Shown here piece by piece: positions 15,835-24,168 of a stretch of 64,000 bases of DNA. A program made the position numbers and the translations under genes. This DNA comes from UBA2136 sp963974105. GTDB lineage: Bacteria > Pseudomonadota > Alphaproteobacteria > UBA2136. Positions within the stretch are counted from its first letter, which is position 1; every line of letters begins with the position of its first letter. The DNA is taken from contig CAXBBG010000006.1 of the NCBI GenBank assembly GCA_963974105.1, positions 41,944 to 105,943 on the forward strand. The letters run 5' to 3'. The notes beneath the pieces are model-generated. The model was given only the letters and a program-made list of their open reading frames with translations. It had not been told where the DNA came from and made no database searches.

Positions 15835-17962
15835 ATTTGAAAATATAAAAGAATTAACAGTGGTACCGTCGAAGAAGGAACCTTTTGCACCTTGGGTTGT
15901 TTTTATGATTATTTCTATTTTACCATTTCTAAGTATGATCGCTTATTTGATTACAAACGAGATTACAAAAAGCCAAGAGGGTAACGTAGATGGCCGATAC
16001 ATGGACCGCATTGAAATTGTGGCTCAGACAAAGTCTGATGCGATCGATGAATGGTTAGAAGGAATTGTTTCCACGACGCAGCGCATAACACATTCACGTG
16101 TGATTCAAATGTTTGCAATGGACGTTAATGAACATGAATATTTGCAAAACCCTAAGGATGATATGGCTCAACAACTGCTTTATATCGGTGAAATACTTTC
16201 TACATTTGTGACGCAAAATGAATTTGTTGAAGCGCATTTAATTAACAGACGCACCCAGGCATATCTTAAGAGTTATGGTGCGGGTGAATTACCTGAAAAT
16301 TACGCGGAATATACGCGTGAAGCTTTTACAAAGAGAGAACCGATATATTCGCCTTTACGTATGGATGGGTCGCATATGTTGATGGATGTTTATTTACCTA
16401 TCTTTATTTTAAAAGACATGGAAAATAAGGCTAAAGATCAAGGCGGCGAGGAAACAAAACATGAAAGCGGTAAACGTGTGGTTGGTGTTTTGGTTGTGAC
16501 CATGTCTGTAAAAGATAAGCTTAAACATATTATGAAGCGAAGCCTTAATAGTTTAGATGGAGAAAGTTTGCATATTTTCCAAAAGGTGAATGGTGGTGTG
16601 GCTATGGTGCGTTTAAATTTTGACGCTGAGGGTATTTTTACACAAGATAAAGATATTGATAGCTTAGAAGAGTATAAGCAAGTATGGAGTATATTTTATT
16701 TACGTACAGAAGGTAAGTTTGACCTATCCAAAATACCTAAGTTTGGTTCTAATTCGAGCGTGTTACCAAGAAATGGTGAGGTGCTGATGATTAAGAAAAA
16801 TGTAAAAAAAATACCGCTTGTTATTATGAGTGTTCTTTCTTTAAAGGAGGCCTATACAGATTTAATTATTCAGCGTAGACAGTTGCAAATTATTGGACAG
16901 CTTATTGCGCTTATGTTTTTTATTATGTTTTTATCTTTTTGGTGGCGTCATAAAGAAGTACGCCAACGTATGTTGACGGAGCAGTATCAAAACTTTGCAG
17001 GTAAAGTAAATGCACAGCGTAATTTGTTAATGAGCATCAATAGTGCAGTAATTGAACATATTGGTTTGAAGTATTTTGATGGGAAATATGTGTATGTAAA
17101 CCCATTGTTTGCCAAGTTTTTTAAACTGAGTTACGACGACGTGATTGGCTCTAATGATGTTAAGTTATATGGAGACCGTGTTGCCGCAGAGTTAGAAAAA
17201 ATGGATAAGCAACTGCTAAAAACGAAAAAAGATGTTTTTGAAGAGAGAAGCTTTATTATACATGATAAACGTTATTATTTAGAAATTGTTAAGTCTCCAT
17301 TTTTAGATGCAAATCACAAATTTGTAGGCATTTTAACTGTGATACGTGATGTAACAGAAATTGCACAAGAGCGCCACTTGCGAGAGCGTGCTATGAAAAA
17401 CTCTATGCGTTCTATGATGCGTATTATGGAAAGGCATGATATGCACCTTTTAAAACATGCTAAATATGTTAAAAATTTCATAGCTGATATTGCCGATAGA
17501 TTATCCTTATCAGCCAAAGATAAGTTGACGCTAGAAATTTCAGCAAGTTTGTCACAAATTGGTAAAATCTATGTGCCTATTGAGATATTAAAATCTGAAG
17601 AGGAGTTGAATGATCAGGATCTCCTTATATATAGAACACACATTGAAGATACGGCCTATATTTTAGATACAGTCGATTGGGGGTTACCTATTGTTAAAAC
17701 GGTTTATGCGATGCACGAGCATTTAGACGGCAGCGGATATCCAAATAAATTGGGATCATCTGATATTTCAAAATTGTCCCGTATTTTATGTGTGTGTGAT
17801 AATTTTTGCAAGTTGGTGGCGCCTAGGCGTGGAAATAAGATTTATACGCCAGAAGAGGCTATTAAATACATGGTGAATCAAAAGGGTAAATATGACCTTT
17901 CTGTGATTCAACTACTGGCAGAAGTTATTCATGATGACGGCAGTGTGATGTTGGATAGTTAG
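15827..17962 (+). CDS. Membrane receptor: periplasmic Cache-like domain, PAS, degenerate HD-GYP
   Basis: About 711 residues. A transmembrane helix at about residues 23-43 and another at about 360-380 enclose a large periplasmic domain of dCache size. A PAS domain follows (about 415-530, ending VIRDVTEIAQER), then an HD-GYP-type domain (about 540-710). The latter keeps IGKIYVPIEIL, YRTHIEDTAYIL, HLDGSGYPNKLG and CVCDNF. However, the HD dyad of LHDIGK is replaced by LSQIGK and the first His of HHE by Met, so several metal ligands are gone. It more likely binds than hydrolyses c-di-GMP. The start is taken at ATG 15827, eight bases after AGGTGG and overlapping the LapG-like gene by 8 bases; GTG 15815 and ATG 15821 are alternatives. 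The position suggests it replaces LapD as the inside-out receptor. Confidence 0.78.
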   Translation: MNEFENIKELTVVPSKKEPFAPWVVFMIISILPFLSMIAYLITNEITKSQEGNVDGRYMDRIEIVAQTKSDAIDEWLEGIVSTTQRITHSRVIQMFAMDVNEHEYLQNPKDDMAQQLLYIGEILSTFVTQNEFVEAHLINRRTQAYLKSYGAGELPENYAEYTREAFTKREPIYSPLRMDGSHMLMDVYLPIFILKDMENKAKDQGGEETKHESGKRVVGVLVVTMSVKDKLKHIMKRSLNSLDGESLHIFQKVNGGVAMVRLNFDAEGIFTQDKDIDSLEEYKQVWSIFYLRTEGKFDLSKIPKFGSNSSVLPRNGEVLMIKKNVKKIPLVIMSVLSLKEAYTDLIIQRRQLQIIGQLIALMFFIMFLSFWWRHKEVRQRMLTEQYQNFAGKVNAQRNLLMSINSAVIEHIGLKYFDGKYVYVNPLFAKFFKLSYDDVIGSNDVKLYGDRVAAELEKMDKQLLKTKKDVFEERSFIIHDKRYYLEIVKSPFLDANHKFVGILTVIRDVTEIAQERHLRERAMKNSMRSMMRIMERHDMHLLKHAKYVKNFIADIADRLSLSAKDKLTLEISASLSQIGKIYVPIEILKSEEELNDQDLLIYRTHIEDTAYILDTVDWGLPIVKTVYAMHEHLDGSGYPNKLGSSDISKLSRILCVCDNFCKLVAPRRGNKIYTPEEAIKYMVNQKGKYDLSVIQLLAEVIHDDGSVMLDS

Positions 17963-18008
17963 CGCTTATTGAATTTAGCCGTTAATCATTATGCATGGAA
18001 CCCATAGA

Positions 18009-18044
18009 CAAAACCCTCTCTAACATAGTTAGAGAGGGTTTTGT
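18009..18044. terminator. Bidirectional rho-independent terminator
   Basis: Perfect stem AACCCTCTCTAAC / GTTAGAGAGGGTT with an A-run before and a T-run after, between convergent genes. Confidence 0.92.
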
Positions 18045-18060
18045 TTGAGAAGTAACAGGA

Positions 18061-18480
18061 TTAATCCATCTTATCTAAAATGGCCTTATTATGAGGAATA
18101 TTAAGCTTTTTTTCCAAATTTAAAATACGCATGCCTGCTCGGATACGTATATCAAGTTCTTCTTGCCTAAACGGCTTACAGATATAGTCATCCGCACCAA
18201 CTTCGACACCTTCTTCAATATCTAAGGCATCATCTTTTGCTGTTAAAAATATTATATATCTGTCTAGGTTGGCGGCGCGTGCTTTTTTGCAAACTTCTAT
18301 GCCTGACATGGCAGGCATGTCCCAGTCAATGACGCAAAGTTTAGGCGCGTTTTCATCTTGTATTTTTTGCCAAGCTTCAGCTCCATCAGTACATACAGTA
18401 ACGTTGTGCCCCCAATTTTCTAGAACTTTTTGTAAAAATTTTAATGTTACAGGGCTGTCATCTGAAATAAGAATATCCAT
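18061..18480 (-). CDS. Single-domain response regulator (CheY-like receiver)
   Basis: A receiver domain of about 139 residues with no output domain. It has the acidic pair ISDDS, the phospho-acceptor Asp in CVIDWDMP, the Thr of FLTAKD, and the Lys of YICKPF. The start is taken at ATG 18480 (MDILISDDS); a TTG two codons upstream is also possible. A short helical tail (LEKKLNIPHNKAILDKMD) follows the domain. It is encoded head-on to the receptor operon and just upstream of the divergent TolC-type gene, so it may relay a signal within the adhesin/secretion block. No histidine kinase is in the window. Confidence 0.88.
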   Translation of the reverse strand: MDILISDDSPVTLKFLQKVLENWGHNVTVCTDGAEAWQKIQDENAPKLCVIDWDMPAMSGIEVCKKARAANLDRYIIFLTAKDDALDIEEGVEVGADDYICKPFRQEELDIRIRAGMRILNLEKKLNIPHNKAILDKMD

Positions 18481-18757
18481 CGGCAACTCATTTTCTCTTT
18501 AATTTATATTTGTATGAATAAATATTAACACGAAACAATCAGTTTAAGATGTTGAGATGTTTTATAAGTTAAGGAAATGTGAGTTATAAAGAGAATTTTT
18601 TTGTTATGTCGGATGAATTATCTATAATTATTCTGAAGTTTGTAAGTTGATTTTAAGAGGACTTTGCATTATAAAACATGTGTTTAGGGTGTATATCTCT
18701 TACTTACATATGTAGGTTTTAGATGCATGAATTATTGATTTGCTCCAAACTTATTTT

Positions 18758-20092
18758 ATGAAGTTATTACATATAAAAAGATTGTTGTATTTAGAGTTGT
18801 TACTCGCCTTTGTGTTGGCCACGCCATCACAGGCTATTGTATTGCATGTGCAAGATGTTATTGAAATGGCCATTCAAAATAATCCGGATATTGGTATAGT
18901 GAAGCATTTATATGGTGCACAAAAACAAAGAATTAAAACGGCTAAAAGTGGTTATTATCCAAAGGTTGACATCACCACAGAAAGTGGTTGGGAGCGCACG
19001 AACGATCGTGCTTCACGCGGGCGGTCTGGGCGTACAGATTCGAGAGGTAGCGTGGATTATTGGAGCACAACAAGCTCCATTGATTTAAAGCAATCTATTT
19101 ATAATGGGCAGCGTATTTCCCATGGTGTGGCAGCTGAAAAAGAAAAACTACAAGCAAGTCAGTATAGAATTGACGAGGCTATAGATCTGTTGGCTTTAAA
19201 TGCTATTGAGGTTTATTTAGACGTTTATACGTCGAGAAGGGTTGTGAACTTGGCTAAAAATAATGAAGCTCTGCATAAAATCTTTCTTTCTCAAATGAAG
19301 GAAAGATATGACTATAAAATTGGTACGGAAGGTGATGTTGAACAAGCTAGGTCGCGTTTGTATCGATCTCAAGAAAAAATTGCACATGCCAAAAAAGATG
19401 TTAAAAAAGCGCTCGATAAATATGAACGTATTGTGGGGGTTCCATTAGACGTAAATGGTAAACTGGATACCAATATAAAAGTTGAAATGGAACAAGACCT
19501 TATTGATGTTATCGACATTGCAAACGATCAAAATCCAAGTGTTTTACGCGCAAAATATGAAATGAATTCTGAAGAATACAAAGTTAAATCGTCACAGTCA
19601 AAATTTTTGCCAGAAGTTGACTTTAAGATTGGTCTTGATAGAAACGAAAATAATGGTGGTATACGTGGACCAGATAATACGGCGAATGCGTTGATTTCAT
19701 TTAAATATAATTTATACAATGGTGGCGCAGATTTGGCGCGTAAACGTAAATCAATAGCTGAGTTAAACGAAAAGAAAGAAAGATACCGTCAAAAAGTAAT
19801 GGATATTGAAAATGTTATCAACGGCTACTGGTACGATTATAATTTAGCAATAGCACGTGCGGATTTACTAGAAAAAGAGGTTGAGTCATTACAAATTGTT
19901 GTAAAAAGTTACCAAGAAGAATTTACATTGGGTAAACGGTCTTTGTTAGACGTGTTAGATAGTCAAAATGAATTATACTTAATAAATGTTGACCTTGTTA
20001 AAACGAAGTCGGATATTATTTTTAATAAATTAAGGATAATATGGGGAAGGGGGAATTTGTTGCAGGAATTAAATCTACAGGCTAAGCTATAA
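18758..20092 (+). CDS. TolC-type outer-membrane efflux/secretion protein
   Basis: A 444-residue outer-membrane channel subunit with a signal peptide (about residues 1-25, ending TPSQA). It shows the two-fold repeat of TolC proteins: LHVQDVIEMAIQNNPDIGIVK and, in the second half, DVIDIANDQNPSVLRAKYEM. Two long helical hairpins follow, with the late EEFTLGKRSLLDVLDSQNEL motif characteristic of the LapE/TolC group. It most likely completes the type I system with the ATPase and adaptor at 11.7-15.2 kb, although the response regulator gene lies between them. The start is ATG 18758 in preference to an in-frame TTG at 18740. No strong ribosome site is visible. Confidence 0.9.
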   Translation: MKLLHIKRLLYLELLLAFVLATPSQAIVLHVQDVIEMAIQNNPDIGIVKHLYGAQKQRIKTAKSGYYPKVDITTESGWERTNDRASRGRSGRTDSRGSVDYWSTTSSIDLKQSIYNGQRISHGVAAEKEKLQASQYRIDEAIDLLALNAIEVYLDVYTSRRVVNLAKNNEALHKIFLSQMKERYDYKIGTEGDVEQARSRLYRSQEKIAHAKKDVKKALDKYERIVGVPLDVNGKLDTNIKVEMEQDLIDVIDIANDQNPSVLRAKYEMNSEEYKVKSSQSKFLPEVDFKIGLDRNENNGGIRGPDNTANALISFKYNLYNGGADLARKRKSIAELNEKKERYRQKVMDIENVINGYWYDYNLAIARADLLEKEVESLQIVVKSYQEEFTLGKRSLLDVLDSQNELYLINVDLVKTKSDIIFNKLRIIWGRGNLLQELNLQAKL

Positions 20093-20122
20093 TTTATAGT
20101 TTAGAAAAATATTGGGAATAAA

Positions 20123-20920
20123 ATGAATCGCGAAGATTTGAAAATATATCATAAATTTGTAGAACAATTACAGCTTTATATATGTGACATGAAAGATTTC
20201 CATGAGCTTATGGTTCATAAAGAACTTAGCGAAGATAAGCAAAAAATGTTGCTAGATGTTATACATAAAGTTGCGGGGCTTTGTTTAACATTTAATTTGA
20301 CGGAAGAGGGTGGTATTGCAAAATTTATTGAGATGAGATTACGAGATGTTTTTAAATTCAGTAAAGACGACGCAATGCAGCAGGCAGATACTTTATTAAA
20401 GAACTTAATAAATGTATGTAGCGAAGGGTGTGAAGAGGCTTCTTTAAAGCTACCAAGGGGTGTGGATGAACCATTGAAAGATTATGATATGCATACGAAA
20501 CATGAAAGATTACCAAGAGGATTAAAGCTTGAACCTCAAAAGAATGAAGACGGTTTACATATTTTAGTTGTAGATGATGACCCTGTTATTCGCATGTTAG
20601 CGGAAAGAAAGCTGAAGCTTAAAGGTTATAAGGTAACTGTTGCAAAGGACGGTGTTTTGGCTGTTAAACTTGCGAAAACTATATTGCCAGACCTTATTTT
20701 GATGGATGGGAGTATGCCTAATATGGATGGTATGGAAGCTGCTGAACTTCTAAGAGATGACCCGGCAACCTACAATATCCCTATTTTTCTATTAACGGCT
20801 TATGAGATGAGTGATCTTAATGATGGGCATCGACGTGATTTGATAGACGTATATATTCAAAAGCCATTTAATGTGGATGAGGTTGTATCCCAAATTGTGA
20901 AGCAGTTTCAGAGTGCTTAA
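20123..20920 (+). CDS. HPt-like domain fused to a receiver domain
   Basis: A 265-residue two-domain phosphorelay protein. Residues of about 1-110 are helical, and the segment LLDVIHKVAGLCLTFNL has the HPt pattern (His48 followed by Lys-x-x-Gly), so His48 is a candidate phospho-histidine. A linker leads to a receiver domain (about 145-265): VVDDDPVIRML, the acceptor Asp in LILMDGSMPNMDG, Thr in LLTAYE, and Lys in IQKPFNVDEV. It lies 30 bases after the TolC-type gene and is probably in its operon. Its stop overlaps the convergent ArsR gene by 4 bases. Output is by protein interaction, since no DNA-binding or enzymatic domain is present. Confidence 0.82.
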   Translation: MNREDLKIYHKFVEQLQLYICDMKDFHELMVHKELSEDKQKMLLDVIHKVAGLCLTFNLTEEGGIAKFIEMRLRDVFKFSKDDAMQQADTLLKNLINVCSEGCEEASLKLPRGVDEPLKDYDMHTKHERLPRGLKLEPQKNEDGLHILVVDDDPVIRMLAERKLKLKGYKVTVAKDGVLAVKLAKTILPDLILMDGSMPNMDGMEAAELLRDDPATYNIPIFLLTAYEMSDLNDGHRRDLIDVYIQKPFNVDEVVSQIVKQFQSA

Positions 20921-21246
20921 TCTAAACCTTCCAAACCTTTTTCGCAAAATGTTTGATGCATTTGTGAAATAAGGCTTAAAATACTGGTGTCTTCAATAAA
21001 ATAGTAGTGTGTTTGTGCGTCATTTTTAGACATAACAATTTGCGCGCGCTTTAACTTTGCAAGATGTTGTGATACTGCAGATTGCGAAAGTCCAACGAAT
21101 TCCTCAATTTCACCCACAGATAAAGGGCCGGCCGCAAGATGGCACAAAATGCGTAGGCGGTTGCCGTTGGCAATCGCCTGTAATTTATCTGCAATATCAT
21201 CACTTCTGTTATGCAGCTCTGGGTTTTTTTGTATAAAATCATTCAT
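20917..21246 (-). CDS. ArsR-family repressor, SqrR/BigR-like (predicted persulfide sensor)
   Basis: A 109-residue winged-helix repressor. The recognition region is SVGEIEEFVGLSQSAVSQHL followed by AKLKRAQIV and the wing DAQTHYYFI. It lacks the ArsR metal motif ELCVCD. It does have Cys35 (RILCHL) and Cys101 (QTFC), 66 residues apart. SqrR and BigR, which sense sulfane sulfur by forming a tetrasulfide bridge, have their two cysteines at the same spacing and in the same contexts, so this is probably a sulfide/persulfide-responsive repressor. No sulfide quinone reductase or persulfide dioxygenase is in the window, so the targets are elsewhere. The gene is convergent with the HPt-receiver gene. 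Confidence 0.82.
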   Translation of the reverse strand: MNDFIQKNPELHNRSDDIADKLQAIANGNRLRILCHLAAGPLSVGEIEEFVGLSQSAVSQHLAKLKRAQIVMSKNDAQTHYYFIEDTSILSLISQMHQTFCEKGLEGLD

Positions 21247-21424
21247 TATCCTTAAATTCTCCAGTTTTTTAATGGAGTGGTCAAGTATATATAATCTAAT
21301 AGAGTTCTTTATGTTGTAAATATGTGTTCAATTTTTATAAAAACGTTGTTTAATCCTTTAAAGGATAGTTGCGGCACAATTTGGATGTGGGGTGATTTAG
21401 GTAAGGAAAACTTACTAGATAAAT

Positions 21425-24118
21425 TTAGTTTTGAGGTTGCGGGCTCTGTTGAATAATGTTGGTGGGGCTGGCTTCTTCATTGACCATATCATTTAAACTA
21501 TTGTCTATAATTATTTCAGGGTTGGTTGCTCCATTTAAAATATCAATATTCAATCCGTCTACAAATGGTAGAGTGCTTTTGAGGCTAAAGCTTTCAGGTT
21601 TTTCGACGTTCAGGTTTTCGCCTAAGGTGTCTAAGTCTTCTTGGCTCAGATTTAAAGTGAATGTACCCATTGGTATGCTTGTGAATGTATAGTATCCGTC
21701 AACTTCGCTGACTGTTTGTGCAACACTTTCGCCTTTTGAGTTGATGGCTTGTAAGGTGATGCCGCTAAGCGGGCGCACAGCACCATTTTCGTGATATGTG
21801 ATACTGCCTGTGGCTTTGCCTTCTATACGCAAGGGGAAATCAACCGTGCCGTATTGGTAGGGCCTTCCCATGACATTCATAAACTCGTGCACAGGTTTTA
21901 TGTAAATATCAGGTAGAGATAAGGTATCAACGGATATCAAATTCTCGCTAAAAGGGTTGAGCCTTAAGAGTGTTGCAATGCCTTGGTTATCTGTACGGGC
22001 GATATGGCCTCTTTTATTATAGTGAAAAACAACATTTTCCAGAAGTTTCTCGTCGTTGTCGTAAATATCATTTTCATTATCGTCTAAAAAGGCGCGTACG
22101 TTAATTTGCACGTCACCATATGATCCTTGCGCGCTGTTTTGGGAGGTGTAGTTTTTACCCGCAGGCATATAGTAGCTGGCAATATTGATACCTGCATATA
22201 CTTCGCCTTGTGTGTCACCACCTAGTGTGAAACCAAAGTCGGCTTTAGGTAATTTCCAGCTAAAAGATGTGTCGTACAGGGCAAGGTTTGCACCATCTTC
22301 AAAGCGTTGCGTCATACTTGCTGCTGCATTAACGCTGTTGAATAGCTTGCCGTTTATACGCGCGTTAATTTGGCTTATACCAGCATTATTTTTTAGCCTG
22401 TAATCCGCACGACCGCGAATGTCAAATTCGTCAAGACGCCCACTCATGGAAAGAGTGCCTGTGTAGTTTTCTATGTCACTTTTTTCTTGATAAATAGCCT
22501 CGAGGTCGTTGGTTATGCTCATGCCAAATATAGTTGTGCCTAACCTTGTGGTAAGTTTATTTTGAGATATACCCGATAGAAGTTGTTCATTTTCCCATTC
22601 AGCCCTTGCTTGTACAGCGGATAAGCCTTCAAATTTAAAAAGCTGGTTGATAGAAAAAGACTTTGATGATTCCACTTGGTCTTCTGTGGGTTCATCATTT
22701 AAATTTTGGCGGTAGCTGAAGCCAAGGTCGGTGTTTTTGAGTAGTTTTTTACGTGCCTTAAATTGATAAGCGCTCGCGTTATTGCTGTGGTTTATGTAAT
22801 CGGTTTGCAAGTCTGTTCCAAAGAGGGCGGTGCGCATGCCTAAAGTATAGGCGGTTTCCTTGTTGTCTGCGCTGTTGAGTGTGCCATTGTACAGCCCCGC
22901 CAGTACGGAAAAGTTTTTACTGATACCGTATTCAGTGTTGAGTGAAACAATACCGTCATTTTTATTTTCTGTTTCTTTATTTTCAATAAGCGCACCGCTT
23001 GATTCAGTTGCGATGAAGTCGTAATTAAATTCACCCTTTTTAAGTGTGCCTTGCCCAAGATAAAATTCTTCTTGGAATTGCCGTCTTTCACCATTTGGAC
23101 CAAATATTTTTATGTCAAACACGTTATTACCTGTTTGAAGCGGGATGTCCGTAAAATTATAGCGTCCGTCTGCTGCCACGGTTTGGAAGTTTAGGAGTAG
23201 GCCATTTTGGTAGATTTCAACATCCCATCCAGCGGGTGCATTTCCTGTAATGTTGAAGTTATCGGGGTCACGCACGGCATTGATAGGTTTATTCGAAACA
23301 AAAATACCGCGCCCAGCATTGCTGGCCGTTAATAGCGGTTGTGTTTGAAAGTTGATATCACCAAGCTCAATTTGAGATGCATTTAATGGGCCTAGCATTT
23401 GCTTTGTTGGGTCAAGTTTTGTGAGTGTTGCTTTAACGTTTTTAATTTCTGCTTTTGAGTCATTTTGGTGGGTTATATTGGCTGATAAATGCCCCGCCAT
23501 TTGCAAGACATTGGCTGATGCTTGTAAGTTAAGTTTGTTGTTATTTGTTACTTCGTCGTCACTGTTGCGTGAGATTCTTGTGTTGAGTGCCGCGTACAAA
23601 GATGGTTTGGATATAATTTTACGTTCAAGTGCTTTAAGAGGTGCGTCGATTTCAGTTGCAGGTTGTTTTTCTTTTAGTTGCTGCCATATGCCACGTCGTT
23701 TGGCATATGATTGATATGGTAATTCGTTGTGTGTGGTAATGTCGAGGCGTTGCTCGGCGTATATAAAGTTAAGCTCTACAGGGAGCCAGTCCTGTAAAAT
23801 TTCAGGCGTCGCGTATATATCGTGGTGGCTGGCTTTTATGCCCTTAGTTGGGAATGGTACTTTTTCACCTTGAATAAAAAGAGTCTGTGCATCCATATCC
23901 AGTTCAAATGTGTTTTCAGGTGTCAGAAAAGAACCCGATATTTTACCTGTCGTTGATGTGACTTTAAGTGGGAACGAAAGTGCTTCTGCAAGTTCACTCA
24001 TGGGTACATACAAAAGGTCGGTCGTGTGATCTAAGTAACTGCTAATACCGTTACTGCGGCGGTTATTGTCAATGGTTAACTCTAGAATAAGGAGGTTATA
24101 GTCACTGCGGTCAAACAA
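21425..24118 (-). CDS. Usher-like outer-membrane beta-barrel protein (probably the 3' part of a gene split by a frameshift)
   Basis: An 897-residue protein resembling fimbrial-usher or usher-like outer-membrane proteins. It has a SLS-domain-like N-terminus (LLYVPMSELAEALSFPL), a plug-like immunoglobulin domain (PAGWDVEIYQNGLLLNFQ, then NNVFDIKIFGPNGERR), a long beta-barrel region rich in alternating aromatic strands, and two C-terminal carboxypeptidase-regulatory-like domains (about 700-860, with DDNENDIYDNDEK and VSEVDGYYTFTSIPMG). It has no signal peptide and no ATG start. The first usable codon is TTG 24118, and the frame is open upstream to 24199, inside the 3' end of the preceding POTRA gene. 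A protein of this kind must reach the outer membrane, so I read it as the continuation of that gene. See the finding on the A8 tract. Confidence 0.68.
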   Translation of the reverse strand: MFDRSDYNLLILELTIDNNRRSNGISSYLDHTTDLLYVPMSELAEALSFPLKVTSTTGKISGSFLTPENTFELDMDAQTLFIQGEKVPFPTKGIKASHHDIYATPEILQDWLPVELNFIYAEQRLDITTHNELPYQSYAKRRGIWQQLKEKQPATEIDAPLKALERKIISKPSLYAALNTRISRNSDDEVTNNNKLNLQASANVLQMAGHLSANITHQNDSKAEIKNVKATLTKLDPTKQMLGPLNASQIELGDINFQTQPLLTASNAGRGIFVSNKPINAVRDPDNFNITGNAPAGWDVEIYQNGLLLNFQTVAADGRYNFTDIPLQTGNNVFDIKIFGPNGERRQFQEEFYLGQGTLKKGEFNYDFIATESSGALIENKETENKNDGIVSLNTEYGISKNFSVLAGLYNGTLNSADNKETAYTLGMRTALFGTDLQTDYINHSNNASAYQFKARKKLLKNTDLGFSYRQNLNDEPTEDQVESSKSFSINQLFKFEGLSAVQARAEWENEQLLSGISQNKLTTRLGTTIFGMSITNDLEAIYQEKSDIENYTGTLSMSGRLDEFDIRGRADYRLKNNAGISQINARINGKLFNSVNAAASMTQRFEDGANLALYDTSFSWKLPKADFGFTLGGDTQGEVYAGINIASYYMPAGKNYTSQNSAQGSYGDVQINVRAFLDDNENDIYDNDEKLLENVVFHYNKRGHIARTDNQGIATLLRLNPFSENLISVDTLSLPDIYIKPVHEFMNVMGRPYQYGTVDFPLRIEGKATGSITYHENGAVRPLSGITLQAINSKGESVAQTVSEVDGYYTFTSIPMGTFTLNLSQEDLDTLGENLNVEKPESFSLKSTLPFVDGLNIDILNGATNPEIIIDNSLNDMVNEEASPTNIIQQSPQPQN

Positions 24119-24168
24119 TGTAAGTGTGTCTGATATTTTTTTAAACTCTGTTTTTTCAATGGCTTGGT

